Positions 44,023-54,724 of a stretch of 64,000 nt of DNA are shown here, piece after piece. Each line of letters begins with the position of its first letter. Position 1 is the stretch's first letter. The position numbers were made by a program, and so were the translations under genes. Below the pieces are notes generated by a model. The model did not search any database, was not told the origin of the DNA, and worked only from the letters and a program-made list of their open reading frames with translations. The DNA is taken from positions 62,001 to 126,000 of the forward strand of contig JAHFST010000005.1 of assembly GCA_023265625.1 (NCBI GenBank), read 5' to 3'. The DNA is from Deltaproteobacteria bacterium. GTDB lineage: Bacteria; UBA10199; JACPAL01; JAHFST01.

Positions 44023-44340
44023 ATGACACCTGACCAATTGATCAAACAATTTCCTAAATTGGCTTTTCTAAAATCAGCCGAGTTTCAGAGTCTCTCACAA
44101 GAGAAACAGGAATTTTTGCTCACTGTCATTGAAGATGCCACCTTTTGGGTCGATTTGGAAAAACAACCCAATGCCTCCGATGGTTTTAAATTCTTGGCCG
44201 CGACCTACGGCCTGTCCAACGCCCAGGTCGAGGCCAACACCCAGGGCTTGAATGGCAAGGAACGGGAAAAGTTTCTGCGCCCGCATCAAGATCTTTATAC
44301 GATGTTTAATCCTTATTCAGGGAACGGCCAGGAAGCCTAG
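44023..44340 (+). CDS. Unrecognised small acidic protein (second of the pair)
   Basis: The 105-residue protein is soluble and mildly acidic, with aromatic residues (FWVDLE, FKFLAATYGL) and a polar tail. No signal, membrane span or known motif is seen. A Shine-Dalgarno (AAGGAG) precedes the ATG. It follows the 111-residue gene by 15 bases and should share its sigma-54 promoter. Its end overlaps the convergent outer-membrane gene by four bases. I do not recognise a family. Confidence 0.68.
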   Translation: MTPDQLIKQFPKLAFLKSAEFQSLSQEKQEFLLTVIEDATFWVDLEKQPNASDGFKFLAATYGLSNAQVEANTQGLNGKEREKFLRPHQDLYTMFNPYSGNGQEA

Positions 44341-46076
44341 AAATCAATAATCACATTCGAACGCATACCCCATACCCAATTCGCCTTATCAAACGGGATG
44401 GCGTTGACCTGCGCCAGGTTGGCGGGGCTAAACGGGACCACCGAGACGTCGTACGCAGAACCGGGTAACAAATAGGCCCCCGTTAAATCAAAGTGGACGT
44501 GATCATAGACCTTGATCTCAAAAGTTCCATCGACCTCCACCCCGTACCACTTTTTGTTATTCACCACACGAGGGAGCGAGGCCAGCGTGGTAATTTCCGC
44601 AAAATCAATGTCAACATTGTTGGAGGGGGCCCAGGCCGTAATGAACTTAATCCCCGCCTTGGCAAAGTTGAAATGAGGGATCGCTGAAGAGAGATCAAGA
44701 GGCATCTTGAAACCAAGCCCGGTATAAATGGCATTATTAATAAAATTCCCCGTCACCGGGACAGCACCGACCAGTTGGCGGCCACCAATGCCATTCCCAT
44801 TTGTTTGAGTGATGCGCGGCGAGGATCCAAGCGGGGTGTGAAAGAGCAGCAATCCCAACTGATAATCGGGACGAAACCCATATTGCGTGATACGCGACGA
44901 GAGCGGCTGGGCATCCCCCGAGGCATAACCGCCTAGCAACTCAAACTCGCCCCCAAATGGCGCCGTGTAGTTGGCCTCCAGCGCGGCCATCTGGGCCCGA
45001 AAGGTGCTCTGTTGCGCAAGCTCAATCGCCCCACGCCCATTAGCCGGAACCCCATTGAATGGAATCGCATCAATCGCCAGACCCGTCGAAATCTTTCCCG
45101 CCATGATGACGTATTCGCCCTGAATCTTTAACGGACCATGCTGATACTTGAGATAGAGATCGCCAAAATACAGCAAGGTATCCCCGTCTTTGCCGGCCGG
45201 GACAGGATCAGAGAGCTGAAAATTTCCGTTGGAATCATTGATAGGATTCCCATTGCCATCCACCAACACTTGACGAGCCGTGGTGGTTGTTTCTCCCTCT
45301 TTTCCATTGCGATAACGCAATCCAAAGAGACTCCCAATACTGAAGTCTTTAATTTCGTAAAGGGCAAAACCCGCGAATTGCCGCATATCCCGAGTGGGCC
45401 CGGTGATCGTTTGCCCAATCCCACTGATCCTCGGATCCTGCTGCGCCGTAAAAACAAAATTGGCCGAAGCCCCCAGGCTCACACTCCCATGTCGTTCTGA
45501 TTCAATCGCAGCCAGGTAGGTAATGGCATCAAAGGTGTCACCAAAATCATCATTGTAACCAGACCCATCATTCAGAAAAATCCCCAGGCCCCACTGCGTC
45601 CCCTGACGTCCCAGGCGAAATTTCCCCCCCGCCGTCAAAATATCCACATAGGCCCGCCGGATGTTGAGGACCTTGTTCTCCCCAGCACTCCCGCCAGTGA
45701 CCCCCAAAGCCCCACCGGCCCCTGGGAGCTGAACCGTACCAACAAGCGGGGAAAGAAAATCGATCTGCTTGACTTGCTCGGTACCGGCAATAACATTGTC
45801 CAAGATATCGAGCTGAGTGTGGATCGAGATGTTATCGTTAATCTTTAAGGCCGGATCAAGCCGCAACCGCTCTTGCGTAAAAAGCATGGAACCAAAACGG
45901 TCGTTGTCGCCCAAGCCTCCTTGGTTCACGCCAGCATTGGGTTGTTGTGTATCCAGGTCGTGATAGTAAACCACCCGGCTGCGCAGATACCCATTGGCCG
46001 AAAAATCCAAGGCGCGCAATGCAACGGGACTCGCCACTAAGCCAATGATCAGAAGGACAATAAGAGAAGACCGCAC
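44337..46076 (-). CDS. Outer-membrane beta-barrel protein (porin-like)
   Basis: The 579-residue protein has a signal peptide (hydrophobic about 4-22, ending VALRALDF). Alternating amphipathic segments typical of beta strands follow, for example GSVSLGASANFVFTAQQ and VHFDLTGAYLLPG. It ends with SNVIIDF, a terminal Phe typical of barrels recognised by BamA. An N-terminal block with ANGYLRSRVVYYHD and RRAYVDILTAGGKFRLGRQG resembles alginate-export/porin families. It stands alone between two unrelated units. Substrate cannot be told from the sequence. Confidence 0.8.
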   Translation of the reverse strand: MRSSLIVLLIIGLVASPVALRALDFSANGYLRSRVVYYHDLDTQQPNAGVNQGGLGDNDRFGSMLFTQERLRLDPALKINDNISIHTQLDILDNVIAGTEQVKQIDFLSPLVGTVQLPGAGGALGVTGGSAGENKVLNIRRAYVDILTAGGKFRLGRQGTQWGLGIFLNDGSGYNDDFGDTFDAITYLAAIESERHGSVSLGASANFVFTAQQDPRISGIGQTITGPTRDMRQFAGFALYEIKDFSIGSLFGLRYRNGKEGETTTTARQVLVDGNGNPINDSNGNFQLSDPVPAGKDGDTLLYFGDLYLKYQHGPLKIQGEYVIMAGKISTGLAIDAIPFNGVPANGRGAIELAQQSTFRAQMAALEANYTAPFGGEFELLGGYASGDAQPLSSRITQYGFRPDYQLGLLLFHTPLGSSPRITQTNGNGIGGRQLVGAVPVTGNFINNAIYTGLGFKMPLDLSSAIPHFNFAKAGIKFITAWAPSNNVDIDFAEITTLASLPRVVNNKKWYGVEVDGTFEIKVYDHVHFDLTGAYLLPGSAYDVSVVPFSPANLAQVNAIPFDKANWVWGMRSNVIIDF

Positions 46077-46111
46077 CGTCGATTTCTGATGGATTCCATC
46101 ACTTTTGTCAA

Positions 46112-46151
46112 AGAAAAAAGCCCCGATCTGCCGAAAGGCAAACCGGGGCTT
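46112..46151 (-). terminator. Intrinsic terminator downstream of groEL
   Basis: On the minus strand AAGCCCCG pairs with CGGGGCTT (46144-46151 and 46118-46125), with an inner TGCC / GGCA stem. A run of T follows in the transcript. It lies about 50 bases past the groEL stop. Confidence 0.85.
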
Positions 46152-46169
46152 AATCGATTGAATCTGAGC

Positions 46170-46193
46170 AGGGGCGACCGGTCGGTCGCCCCT
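46170..46193. repeat. Palindromic repeat AGGGGCGACC...GGTCGCCCCT
   Basis: Ten perfect base pairs (46170-46179 with 46184-46193) enclose GGTC. The same kind of arm (GTAGGGGCG...CGCCCCTAC) recurs at 49751 and 58615. It sits between the groEL stop and its terminator. Confidence 0.75.
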
Positions 46194-46199
46194 ACAAAT

Positions 46200-47852
<1,653 letters not shown>

Positions 47853-47874
47853 TTAGGAATATCTTTAAGTTTGA

Positions 47875-48213
47875 TTAATCAACCACAGCCAACACATCTT
47901 CTTCTTTGATGATGAGGTATTCTTGTCCGTCAATCTTGATCTCGTTACCGGAATACTTGCCAAACAAGACCTTGTCACCCGCCTTCACATCGAGGGGAAC
48001 TTGTTTGCCATCTTCCAAGATGCGGCCCTTACCAACCGCAACCACCCAAGCCTCTTGGGGCTTCTCTTTGGCGGAATCAGGAATGATGATCCCCCCCTTG
48101 CTCTTCTCATCTTCTCGAATACGTTCAACCAGAATCCGATCATGCAAAGGTCGCACGTTGATCTTCTTTCTGCTTGATTTGTCACTCACTGCTACTGCGG
48201 ATGTTGCTGCCAT
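47875..48213 (-). CDS. groES: Co-chaperonin GroES with N-terminal extension
   Basis: GroES caps the GroEL cavity. From the ATG at 48213 the protein has 112 residues. The core starts with [14 protein letters not shown] at about residue 19 and ends with [10 protein letters not shown]. Compared with most GroES proteins there is an extra N-terminal stretch of about 16 residues ([17 protein letters not shown]). A Shine-Dalgarno AGGAGG precedes this ATG. A reading from 48318 would extend across the promoter and is rejected. Confidence 0.95.
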   Translation of the reverse strand: MAATSAVAVSDKSSRKKINVRPLHDRILVERIREDEKSKGGIIIPDSAKEKPQEAWVVAVGKGRILEDGKQVPLDVKAGDKVLFGKYSGNEIKIDGQEYLIIKEEDVLAVVD

Positions 48214-48307
48214 ATAGATTCCTCCTTTAAAGAATAAAAAAACATTTTTAAAATCCTTGCGGACCTTGTCCACACGGGGCGTGGCGCACACATTGTGTGG
48301 CGGTCGG

Positions 48308-48335
48308 AATATAGTCATGTCGAGAACCTTGTCAA
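48308..48335 (-). promoter_or_regulatory. Sigma-70 type promoter of groES-groEL
   Basis: On the minus strand TTGACA (48335-48330) and TATATT (48313-48308) are separated by 16 bases. The -35 matches consensus exactly and the -10 at five of six positions. No CIRCE inverted repeat is visible. It lies head to head with mnmE, whose start is 29 bases from the -35. Confidence 0.72.
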
Positions 48336-48363
48336 GCGGACTTCCTTAGTATTAAGGGGAGGG

Positions 48364-49734
48364 ATGCCGAATTCGACCATCATCGCCATCTCGACCCCCC
48401 CCGGGAATGGGGCCATCGGGATTGTCCGGATCTCCGGACCAGGCGCCGAGCCCCTCTTGACCTCCGTTTGGCAAGGCCCCCCACCCTCTTCCTGGACCCC
48501 GAAACACCTGTATTCAGGCCACATTGTCACCCCCGAGGGTCAATGTCTCGATGAAGTCCTCTGTTTTATCGCCCGTGCCCCCCATTCTTATACCGGTGAA
48601 GACCTGGTCGAAATCCAGGCCCACGGGGGTCACTATCTTTTGGAATTAATCGTGACTCAATTATTGGCGATGTCCACCAAATCAGCACGCCTGGCCAAAC
48701 CCGGGGAATTTACCCAACGCGCCTTCTTGCACGGCCGCATTGATCTGACCCAGGCCGAGGCCGTGGCCGACCTCATTGCGGCCACGAACCAAGCCGGGGT
48801 AAGACAGGCGGGTCGCCAGTTAGCGGGGAAACTCTCTGAGCTGGTCGGAAAGATGCGTCGTGATCTCTTGGTACTCAGGGCGCAAATGGAGGCCATGATT
48901 GACTTTCCAGAGGATGAAGATGTGCAAGGGCTGCACACCGCGGAGATTTCCGACCGCGTGAACACCTTGGAGGGAAAAATCACGGATCTGTTGGCCACCT
49001 ACCAAGAAGGTCGGGCTTGGCGCGAGGGTGTTCGGGTCGCGATTGTCGGCAAACCAAACGTCGGCAAATCGAGCCTGCTCAACGCCTTGCTTCGAGAGGA
49101 CCGGTCCATCGTTCACGAGTCTCCCGGGACCACGAGAGACTTGGTCGAAGAGGTCTGTACCATCAATGGCCTGGCCATTCGCTTGATCGATACCGCAGGC
49201 ATCCGGCAAGGGGCCGAACAGGTTGAGCAAGAGGGCATCAAACGATCCCGCCAAAGAATTGCCCAGGCCGACCTGATCCTAGCCCTGTTTGATTCCAGCC
49301 GCCCCCTCGATCAGGAGGATTTACAAATAATGGAATTGGTGGGCGCCCGCGATCATGTCAAACTCTACACAAAAATCGACCGCCCCCCAGCCTTCGCGGA
49401 AACCACGCTCCCCCAGACAGTGCCCATCTTGGCTATCTCGGCGCAAGACGGCTTGGGATTGGAAGGACTACGCAAGGCAATGGTCCAGCATTTCGTCCGT
49501 CCCAACACCGCCTCTGCCGAGGTGTGTCTCAGTCATCTCCGCCACAAATTGGCCCTGGAACAGGCCCTCCAGACCTTGCAACATATCAAGGATGGCATGG
49601 CTCAACAAATTTCCTTGGAGTTTCTAGCCTCCGACCTCCTGATCGCCGCCCGCCATTTGGGAGAGATCACGGGAGAAATCACCACCGATGAACTGTTGGG
49701 TGAAATTTTTTCAAAATTCTGCCTTGGAAAATGA
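48364..49734 (+). CDS. mnmE: tRNA modification GTPase MnmE
   Basis: MnmE, together with MnmG, installs the 5-carboxymethylaminomethyl group on U34 of certain tRNAs. The 456-residue protein starts at the ATG at 48364 ([20 protein letters not shown]). The G domain has GKPNVGKS (229-236), switch [12 protein letters not shown] (276-279) and TKID. The C-terminus ends FCLGK, the family's C-(I/L)GK motif. A reading from 48295 would span the groE promoter. It is adjacent to its partner mnmG. Confidence 0.96.
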   Translation: MPNSTIIAISTPPGNGAIGIVRISGPGAEPLLTSVWQGPPPSSWTPKHLYSGHIVTPEGQCLDEVLCFIARAPHSYTGEDLVEIQAHGGHYLLELIVTQLLAMSTKSARLAKPGEFTQRAFLHGRIDLTQAEAVADLIAATNQAGVRQAGRQLAGKLSELVGKMRRDLLVLRAQMEAMIDFPEDEDVQGLHTAEISDRVNTLEGKITDLLATYQEGRAWREGVRVAIVGKPNVGKSSLLNALLREDRSIVHESPGTTRDLVEEVCTINGLAIRLIDTAGIRQGAEQVEQEGIKRSRQRIAQADLILALFDSSRPLDQEDLQIMELVGARDHVKLYTKIDRPPAFAETTLPQTVPILAISAQDGLGLEGLRKAMVQHFVRPNTASAEVCLSHLRHKLALEQALQTLQHIKDGMAQQISLEFLASDLLIAARHLGEITGEITTDELLGEIFSKFCLGK

Positions 49735-49750
49735 ACGGGCCTGTATTAGG

Positions 49751-49776
49751 TAGGGGCGAATCTTGTATTCGCCCTA
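49751..49776. repeat. Palindromic repeat in the mnmE-mnmG junction
   Basis: TAGGGGCGAAT (49751-49761) pairs with ATTCGCCCTA (49767-49776) with one bulged G. It has the same TAGGGGCG arm as the repeat near groEL. It accounts for most of the 50-base gap between mnmE and mnmG and creates a spurious upstream start for mnmG. Confidence 0.7.
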
Positions 49777-49784
49777 TTAACGTT

Positions 49785-51626
49785 ATGCAAAAACACTACG
49801 ACATCATTGTGATCGGCGCCGGCCATGCGGGCTGTGAGGCGGCCTTGGCGGCTGCGCGCATGGGGCGTAGCACCCTGCTGCTCACCTCCAATATCGACAA
49901 CATCGCCCAGATGAGCTGCAACCCCGCGATTGGCGGGATCGGCAAGGGACACCTGGTGCGTGAAATCGATGCCCTCGGGGGGGAGATGGGACGGGTCGCC
50001 GATGCCACCGGGATTCAGTTCCGCCGCCTCAATACCCGCAAGGGCCCAGCCGTGCGCGGCACCCGCTGCCAATCCGACATGCTCCTCTACAAGGTGAAGA
50101 TGCGTACGATCTTGGAAAACCAGCCCAACCTCACAATCAAACAGGTTATGGTGGATGAGATCAGGATCGAGCAAGGCCAGGTCAAAGGGGTCTTAACCCA
50201 GATCGGTGAATATTTTCCCGCTCAGGCCGTCATCATTTGTACCGGTACCTTCTTGCGTGGCCTCATCCATATTGGCTTAAAGAACTACCCCGCCGGTCGG
50301 GCCAGTGATTTTGCATCCATGCACCTGACGGATAGCTTTTATCAACTGGGGTTTGACGTTGGCCGACTCAAGACCGGCACCTGTCCACGCCTGGATGGCC
50401 GATCCATTCATTTTGATCGCCTCACCGCCCAATGGGGCGATGATCCCCTACCCAAATTTTCTTTTACCCCAGTCTCCGAGCAGGCCACTCAAGTCCCCTG
50501 TTACTTGACCTACACTAATGAAGAGACACATAACGTCATCCGACAAGGGATCGGACAATCCCCCTTATATAGTGGCATCATTCAGTCGACCGGACCACGT
50601 TACTGTCCCTCCATTGAAGACAAGATTGTCAAATTTGCGGATAAGACACGTCACCAGATCTTCCTAGAGCCAGAAGGGCTGCAGACCAATGAATGGTATC
50701 CGAACGGCCTCTCCACCTCCCTCCCTTTGGAGATTCAGATGCGCATGCTGCGCACCATCCCGGGCCTGGAGGATGTGGAAATCATGAAGCCAGGTTATGC
50801 CATTGAATATGACTACGTCCCCCCAACCCAGCTCTACCCTACCCTCGAGACCAAACGCATCTCAGGGCTTTATCATGCCGGTCAGATCAATGGGACCACA
50901 GGCTATGAAGAGGCCGCCGCGCAAGGATTGATGGCTGGGATCAATGCCGCCCTCAAGATTGCCGACCAACCTCCCCTCGTTCTCAATCGATCTCAGGCCT
51001 ATATCGGGATCATGATTGATGACTTGGTCACCATGGGAGTATGCGTGGAAGGTCGATCCGAACCCTATCGTATGTTTACCTCACGCGCCGAATACCGTCT
51101 CCTCCTGCGCGAGGATAATGCGGACCTGAGACTGCGCGGCATCGGCCATCAACTTGGTTTGGTTTCTGACCCCGATCACCAACGTTGCGTCGAAAAATAT
51201 GCGATGGTGGATAAAATTCGTACCGAATTGTTACAAAGTCGTATTCAAGGTACGACCCTAGAACAACGGCTGCGTCGCCCTAATACCCATGTTGATGATT
51301 TACAAGACCACAGCATGTTATTACGCAACGCGTCATTAGAAATTAAGGAACAGGTGGAGATTCAAATCAAATACGAAGGCTATTTGTCACGACAGGCCGA
51401 TGAGATTGAGCGTTTTAAAAAAATAGAAGACATTCACATCCCTACTCATTTTTCCTATCATGGCATCCCAGGACTAACGCGCGAGGCCGTCGAAAAATTA
51501 ACCATGATTCAACCACAATCGTTAGGACAAGCCTCGCGTATTCAAGGTGTCACACCCGCCGCCCTTTCCATCCTCATGGTTTATCTTTATCGAAAAAATC
51601 ATACCGCAAGCATCCATGAAGTCTAG
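49785..51626 (+). CDS. mnmG: tRNA uridine-5-carboxymethylaminomethyl enzyme MnmG (GidA)
   Basis: MnmG is the FAD-dependent partner of MnmE in wobble-uridine modification. The 613-residue protein starts at the ATG at 49785. The FAD-binding motif [14 protein letters not shown] is at residues 6-19. Conserved family blocks include [20 protein letters not shown] and [20 protein letters not shown], and the C-terminus has the helical [20 protein letters not shown] motif. An in-frame start at 49731 would read through a palindromic repeat. It overlaps rsmG by 11 bases. Confidence 0.97.
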   Translation: MQKHYDIIVIGAGHAGCEAALAAARMGRSTLLLTSNIDNIAQMSCNPAIGGIGKGHLVREIDALGGEMGRVADATGIQFRRLNTRKGPAVRGTRCQSDMLLYKVKMRTILENQPNLTIKQVMVDEIRIEQGQVKGVLTQIGEYFPAQAVIICTGTFLRGLIHIGLKNYPAGRASDFASMHLTDSFYQLGFDVGRLKTGTCPRLDGRSIHFDRLTAQWGDDPLPKFSFTPVSEQATQVPCYLTYTNEETHNVIRQGIGQSPLYSGIIQSTGPRYCPSIEDKIVKFADKTRHQIFLEPEGLQTNEWYPNGLSTSLPLEIQMRMLRTIPGLEDVEIMKPGYAIEYDYVPPTQLYPTLETKRISGLYHAGQINGTTGYEEAAAQGLMAGINAALKIADQPPLVLNRSQAYIGIMIDDLVTMGVCVEGRSEPYRMFTSRAEYRLLLREDNADLRLRGIGHQLGLVSDPDHQRCVEKYAMVDKIRTELLQSRIQGTTLEQRLRRPNTHVDDLQDHSMLLRNASLEIKEQVEIQIKYEGYLSRQADEIERFKKIEDIHIPTHFSYHGIPGLTREAVEKLTMIQPQSLGQASRIQGVTPAALSILMVYLYRKNHTASIHEV

Positions 51627-52263
51627 CCTAGAATCTTATTTTAAGACCGGACTCATCAAACTAGGCCTCCCAGACATTCCTTGGGCACCTTTTCAAATCT
51701 ATCTTCAAGAACTGCTCAAATGGAATCAGGCCATCAACCTCACCGCGATCACAACACCTGAAGACATTGTCGAGCGTCACTTTCTTGATTCTCTCATTCC
51801 CATTAATTTTTTTTCTCTAAGAGATAAACTGCTCGACATTGGGACCGGCGGCGGCTTTCCAGGTCTCCCCATTAAAATCGCCCTACCCCACATTGATCTC
51901 TATTTGGCCGATTCGGTGCAAAAAAAGATCAATTTTCTAAAAACATTGGCGAGAAAGCTCGACTTAACACAAGTTATCGCGACACATCAGACCATCACAA
52001 AAAAACCCATCGATCAAACCTTTGAATGGATCATTTCACGGGCCGCCTTAAAGATATCCGACCTGCTTACGATCGCCCTACCGCACTTAACCCCAAATGG
52101 AACCCTCATCGCCATGAAGGGAGAAAATATCGAACAGGAAATAAAAGATGCGGAACCCATTCTAAAAAATTCCGGCTTACCTCTTCCAGAAAAAATTGAT
52201 TACGAGCTTCCCTTCTCAAAAACAAAACGAACATTGTTTATTTTTAAAAATTGTTCCACGTGA
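51616..52263 (+). CDS. rsmG: 16S rRNA (guanine-527-N7) methyltransferase RsmG (GidB)
   Basis: RsmG methylates G527 of 16S rRNA. From the ATG at 51616 the protein has 215 residues. The SAM-binding motif is [20 protein letters not shown] at about 72-91, preceded by [20 protein letters not shown]. It overlaps mnmG by 11 bases. Its last codons and stop lie within a parS site (52252-52267), so the coding end and the partition site share bases. Confidence 0.95.
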   Translation: MKSSLESYFKTGLIKLGLPDIPWAPFQIYLQELLKWNQAINLTAITTPEDIVERHFLDSLIPINFFSLRDKLLDIGTGGGFPGLPIKIALPHIDLYLADSVQKKINFLKTLARKLDLTQVIATHQTITKKPIDQTFEWIISRAALKISDLLTIALPHLTPNGTLIAMKGENIEQEIKDAEPILKNSGLPLPEKIDYELPFSKTKRTLFIFKNCST

Positions 52264-52272
52264 AACAATTTT
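52247..52272. promoter_or_regulatory. parS site 1, overlapping the rsmG stop
   Basis: The core TGTTCCACGTGAAACA (52252-52267) matches the bacterial parS consensus TGTTTCACGTGAAACA with one change. Flanking AAAAT / ATTTT bases extend it to a 26-base palindrome with one mismatch. The TGA stop of rsmG (52261-52263) is inside it. ParB encoded 1 kb downstream should bind it. Confidence 0.93.
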
Positions 52273-52320
52273 CAGAATGCCCTCTTTGACTTCTGTGCAT
52301 TTCCTGTTTATCCGTTTTTT

Positions 52321-52388
52321 TGGACATGGTGAGCCAGTCGAACCATAAATTTGAAACACTTGATCCTTCGACAGGCTCAGGATGTCCA
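52321..52388. repeat. Imperfect palindrome between the two parS sites
   Basis: Positions 52321-52342 pair with 52367-52388 over 22 bases with three mismatches (arm type TGGACAT..TGAGCC.GTCGAA). The right arm contains CCTTCGACAGGCTCAGGAT, a motif often seen as a dispersed repeat in bacterial genomes. A 12-base perfect palindrome, ACCATATATGGT, follows at 52427-52438. No gene is present in 52264-52499. Confidence 0.65.
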
Positions 52389-52443
52389 CTTTTGATCCGA
52401 CATAGGAATAGCGTTTGCCAGCTATAACCATATATGGTCATAA

Positions 52444-52469
52444 AAAATTGTTCCACGTGGAACAATTTT
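52444..52469. promoter_or_regulatory. parS site 2, upstream of parA
   Basis: A perfect 26-base palindrome is centred on CACGTG; the core TGTTCCACGTGGAACA lies at 52449-52464. It matches parS with symmetrical changes. It lies 31 bases ahead of the parA ATG, so ParB binding could also affect parA transcription. Confidence 0.92.
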
Positions 52470-52499
52470 GTTGCGATCAAAACCAACATGTAATATTGA

Positions 52500-53306
52500 A
52501 TGACACTCATGGGAGAAATTGTCAGCATCTGCAATCAAAAAGGTGGAGTAGGGAAGACCACCACTACTATCAATCTAGGCTCTTCTCTTGCCGCCGCAGA
52601 AAAACGAGTCCTGATTGTTGATTTTGACCCCCAGGCCAACACGACAAGTGGCCTCGGCATTCAGAAGAACTCAACCGAATCAAACAGCTACAATCTCGTT
52701 TCTGGCATTGGAGACTTTACTCCCCAGAAGACAGCCATCTCATTTTTGGATCTTATTCCATCCACCTCTGACCTCGTTGGGGCTGATATTGAGCTGATCG
52801 ACACGCCTGACAGGGAATACCGCCTCAAAAAGGCCTTGGCCCCGTTCGTAGAAAACTATGATTACATTTTCATTGATTGCCCCCCTTCCTTAAGTTTTTT
52901 GACCGTAAATGCCTTAACCGCGGCCAGTTTTGTCTTGGTACCCGTCCAATGTGAATATTACGCCCTAGAAGGCTTGGCTGACCTGATGAAAACCATTGAT
53001 TTAATTAAACAATCTCTCAACCCAGAGCTGCAAGTCAGCGGCATACTACTCACCATGTTTGATGGGCGTAATAATTTATCACATGAAGTTGAAATGGAGA
53101 TTCGAAAGCATTTCCAAGGAACCGTCTATGAGACAGTAATTCCTCGCAATATTCGACTTTCAGAGGCACCTAGCCATGGCAAGCCCGTCTTGCTCTACGA
53201 CATTAAATCAAAGGGTTCTGAATGTTACCTTGAATTGGCAAAAGAATTTTTAGGTCGTCGTAGTCCTGCGGAACAAAAAGGAGAGGGTACATATGGAGCA
53301 ACGTAA
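52500..53306 (+). CDS. parA: Chromosome partitioning ATPase ParA (Soj)
   Basis: ParA drives segregation of ParB-parS complexes on the nucleoid. The 268-residue protein has the deviant Walker A motif KGGVGKTTTT near the N-terminus (residues 14-23). Further ParA blocks are LIVDFDPQANTTSGLG and the Walker B region YDYIFIDCPPSLSFLTVNAL. A second ATG at 52509 (MGEIVSICNQ) is an equally plausible start, because no clear Shine-Dalgarno distinguishes them. It overlaps parB by 14 bases. Confidence 0.95.
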   Translation: MTLMGEIVSICNQKGGVGKTTTTINLGSSLAAAEKRVLIVDFDPQANTTSGLGIQKNSTESNSYNLVSGIGDFTPQKTAISFLDLIPSTSDLVGADIELIDTPDREYRLKKALAPFVENYDYIFIDCPPSLSFLTVNALTAASFVLVPVQCEYYALEGLADLMKTIDLIKQSLNPELQVSGILLTMFDGRNNLSHEVEMEIRKHFQGTVYETVIPRNIRLSEAPSHGKPVLLYDIKSKGSECYLELAKEFLGRRSPAEQKGEGTYGAT

Positions 53307-54186
53307 GGGACTCGGAAGGGGCATTGCCTCATTAATTCCTAATACACTGCGCTCGGGCTTATCCTCCAACGCAGCTCCGGCGCCTGTGGTCACAGAAGAA
53401 AATCGACTCCCTTATCGAATGGTCTCGATATCCGAAATAGTCGCCAATCCGAATCAGCCTCGAAAATATTTTGATGACGCAAAAATTCAGGAGCTCGCTC
53501 AATCAATTAAGGAGAAGGGAATTCTAGCCCCGCTGATCGTCCTTAAATCCCAGGGCAAGTATCAGCTCATTTCTGGGGAGAGGCGTTTTCGGGCCGCGCA
53601 TCTGATCGGACTACAAACAGTTCCAGTGTTCATTCGAGAAACCGAGCCGCGTGAAGCCATGGAAATCGCCATCATTGAAAACGTCCAGCGGGAAGACCTT
53701 GACCCGATAGAAGAGGCCTCCGCTTATCAAGAACTCATGGAAAAATTTAGTTACACTCAAGAAGAAGTCGCCGCCAAGGTGAGCAAAGAGCGTAGTACCA
53801 TCGCCAATACCTTGAGACTTCTTAAGCTGCCAACCAAGGTACGGCAAGCCCTCCAGGCCAACCAGATCAGCGTGGGCCACGCACGGGCGTTGCTATCAAT
53901 TCCGGAAATTGAGCGACAAATTTATTTTACGGATAAGGTGATTGAAGAAGGGTGGTCCGTTCGTGAGCTAGAATCACGTATCCAAGCGAAGCGCCCAACC
54001 CAGTCTCCCAAAAATTCCAAGGTGTTATCCGCACTCCCGACTCATCTATTACAAATTCTTGACGAAGTTAGGCGCACACTGGGGACTCAAGTCAAATTGA
54101 TCCCAAAAGGGAAGAAGGGAAAAATTGTTATTGAATATTATTCCGATGAGGACTTAGATAGGGTCTACAAACTGCTCGTTAACTAA
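53293..54186 (+). CDS. parB: Chromosome partitioning protein ParB (Spo0J)
   Basis: ParB binds parS and spreads as a CTP-dependent clamp. The 297-residue protein starts with the ParA-interacting peptide GLGRGIASLIPN. The CTPase/ParB-N domain has the arginine motif GERRFRAAHLIG and ENVQREDLDPIEEASAYQEL. A helix-turn-helix follows (VAAKVSKERSTIANTLRLLK), and the C-terminal dimerisation domain ends KIVIEYYSDEDLDRVYKLL. All expected domains are present. Confidence 0.96.
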   Translation: MEQRKGLGRGIASLIPNTLRSGLSSNAAPAPVVTEENRLPYRMVSISEIVANPNQPRKYFDDAKIQELAQSIKEKGILAPLIVLKSQGKYQLISGERRFRAAHLIGLQTVPVFIRETEPREAMEIAIIENVQREDLDPIEEASAYQELMEKFSYTQEEVAAKVSKERSTIANTLRLLKLPTKVRQALQANQISVGHARALLSIPEIERQIYFTDKVIEEGWSVRELESRIQAKRPTQSPKNSKVLSALPTHLLQILDEVRRTLGTQVKLIPKGKKGKIVIEYYSDEDLDRVYKLLVN

Positions 54187-54199
54187 CAAAGGGGGACTT

Positions 54200-54616
54200 A
54201 TGTTTGGCGATCGAAGAGATGGCGGTCATGAAATCACCGAGACGGGTCCGATTAGCGGACTGCTCGAAAAGGGATGTGAGTTTGAAGGAAAGTTAACCTT
54301 CGAGGGCACAGTACGACTCAATGGTAAATTCATTGGGGAGATCTTCTCCGAAGGCACGCTCATTGTCGGGGAAGGGGCCCTCATCGATGCGCGCGTCTCC
54401 GTTGGCAGCATCATCGTACACGGTGAAGTCAAAGGCTCCATCAAGGCTGGTGACCGGATTGAGATGCATGCCCCAGCCGTCGTGCGAGGCGAAATTTCCG
54501 CCAATACCCTCGTCATTGATGAAGGCGTGGTCTTTGAAGGAAATTGCAGCATGGGAAGTGGCGCCACCGTCCATAATCTGGACCACGTGAAGTCAGTGGC
54601 CTCCCGAGAATTATAA
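54200..54616 (+). CDS. Bactofilin
   Basis: Bactofilins are polymer-forming cytoskeletal proteins used for cell shape and polar organisation. The 138-residue protein shows the beta-helical repeat pattern of the family: GCEFEGKLTFEGTVRLNGKF, LIVGEGALIDARVSVGSIIV and KGSIKAGDRIEMHAPAVVRG. Polar N- and C-terminal tails flank this core. It follows parB by 13 bases. In other bacteria bactofilins help position ParABS, which agrees with this location. Confidence 0.93.
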   Translation: MFGDRRDGGHEITETGPISGLLEKGCEFEGKLTFEGTVRLNGKFIGEIFSEGTLIVGEGALIDARVSVGSIIVHGEVKGSIKAGDRIEMHAPAVVRGEISANTLVIDEGVVFEGNCSMGSGATVHNLDHVKSVASREL

Positions 54617-54626
54617 TAACGAATCA

Positions 54627-54646
54627 GGGTTCAAAATTTTGAACCC
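54627..54646. terminator. 20-base perfect palindrome after bactofilin
   Basis: GGGTTCAAAATTTTGAACCC is fully self-complementary. It lies 11 bases past the bactofilin stop and may form a weak terminator or a binding site. No T-tract follows on the plus strand. Confidence 0.5.
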
Positions 54647-54650
54647 CTAC

Positions 54651-54678
54651 TTGACAATTTCTTTCCATACATGATAGG
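54651..54678 (+). promoter_or_regulatory. Possible promoter of the ATP synthase operon
   Basis: A consensus -35 box TTGACA is at 54651-54656. With a 16-base spacer the best -10 is GATAGG (54673-54678), a weak match. Transcription would begin just before a GC-rich leader hairpin and the atpF' start. Confidence 0.45.
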
Positions 54679-54724
54679 CGAGGCCTCGCCCGTCCACAGT
54701 GTAGTCTTGTGTGGGCGGGTCTTT
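54677..54724 (+). promoter_or_regulatory. GC-rich leader hairpin with T-tract just before atpF'
   Basis: GGCGAGG-CCTCGCC (54677-54690) is a perfect palindrome. A ten-pair stem follows: 54689-54698 with 54710-54719, one G-T pair, loop GTGTAGTCTTG. TCTTTTT comes next, then the atpF' ATG at 54727. This has the form of an intrinsic terminator or attenuator. No normal Shine-Dalgarno is seen between it and the start codon. Confidence 0.6.

Noticed and set aside
48214-48363. CIRCE heat-shock operator upstream of groES
   Set aside because: The TTAGCACTC-N9-GAGTGCTAA repeat is not present; a standard sigma-70 promoter is seen instead.
49731-49784. N-terminal extension of MnmG
   Set aside because: The extra codons come from a palindromic repeat; the family N-terminus begins at the ATG at 49785.
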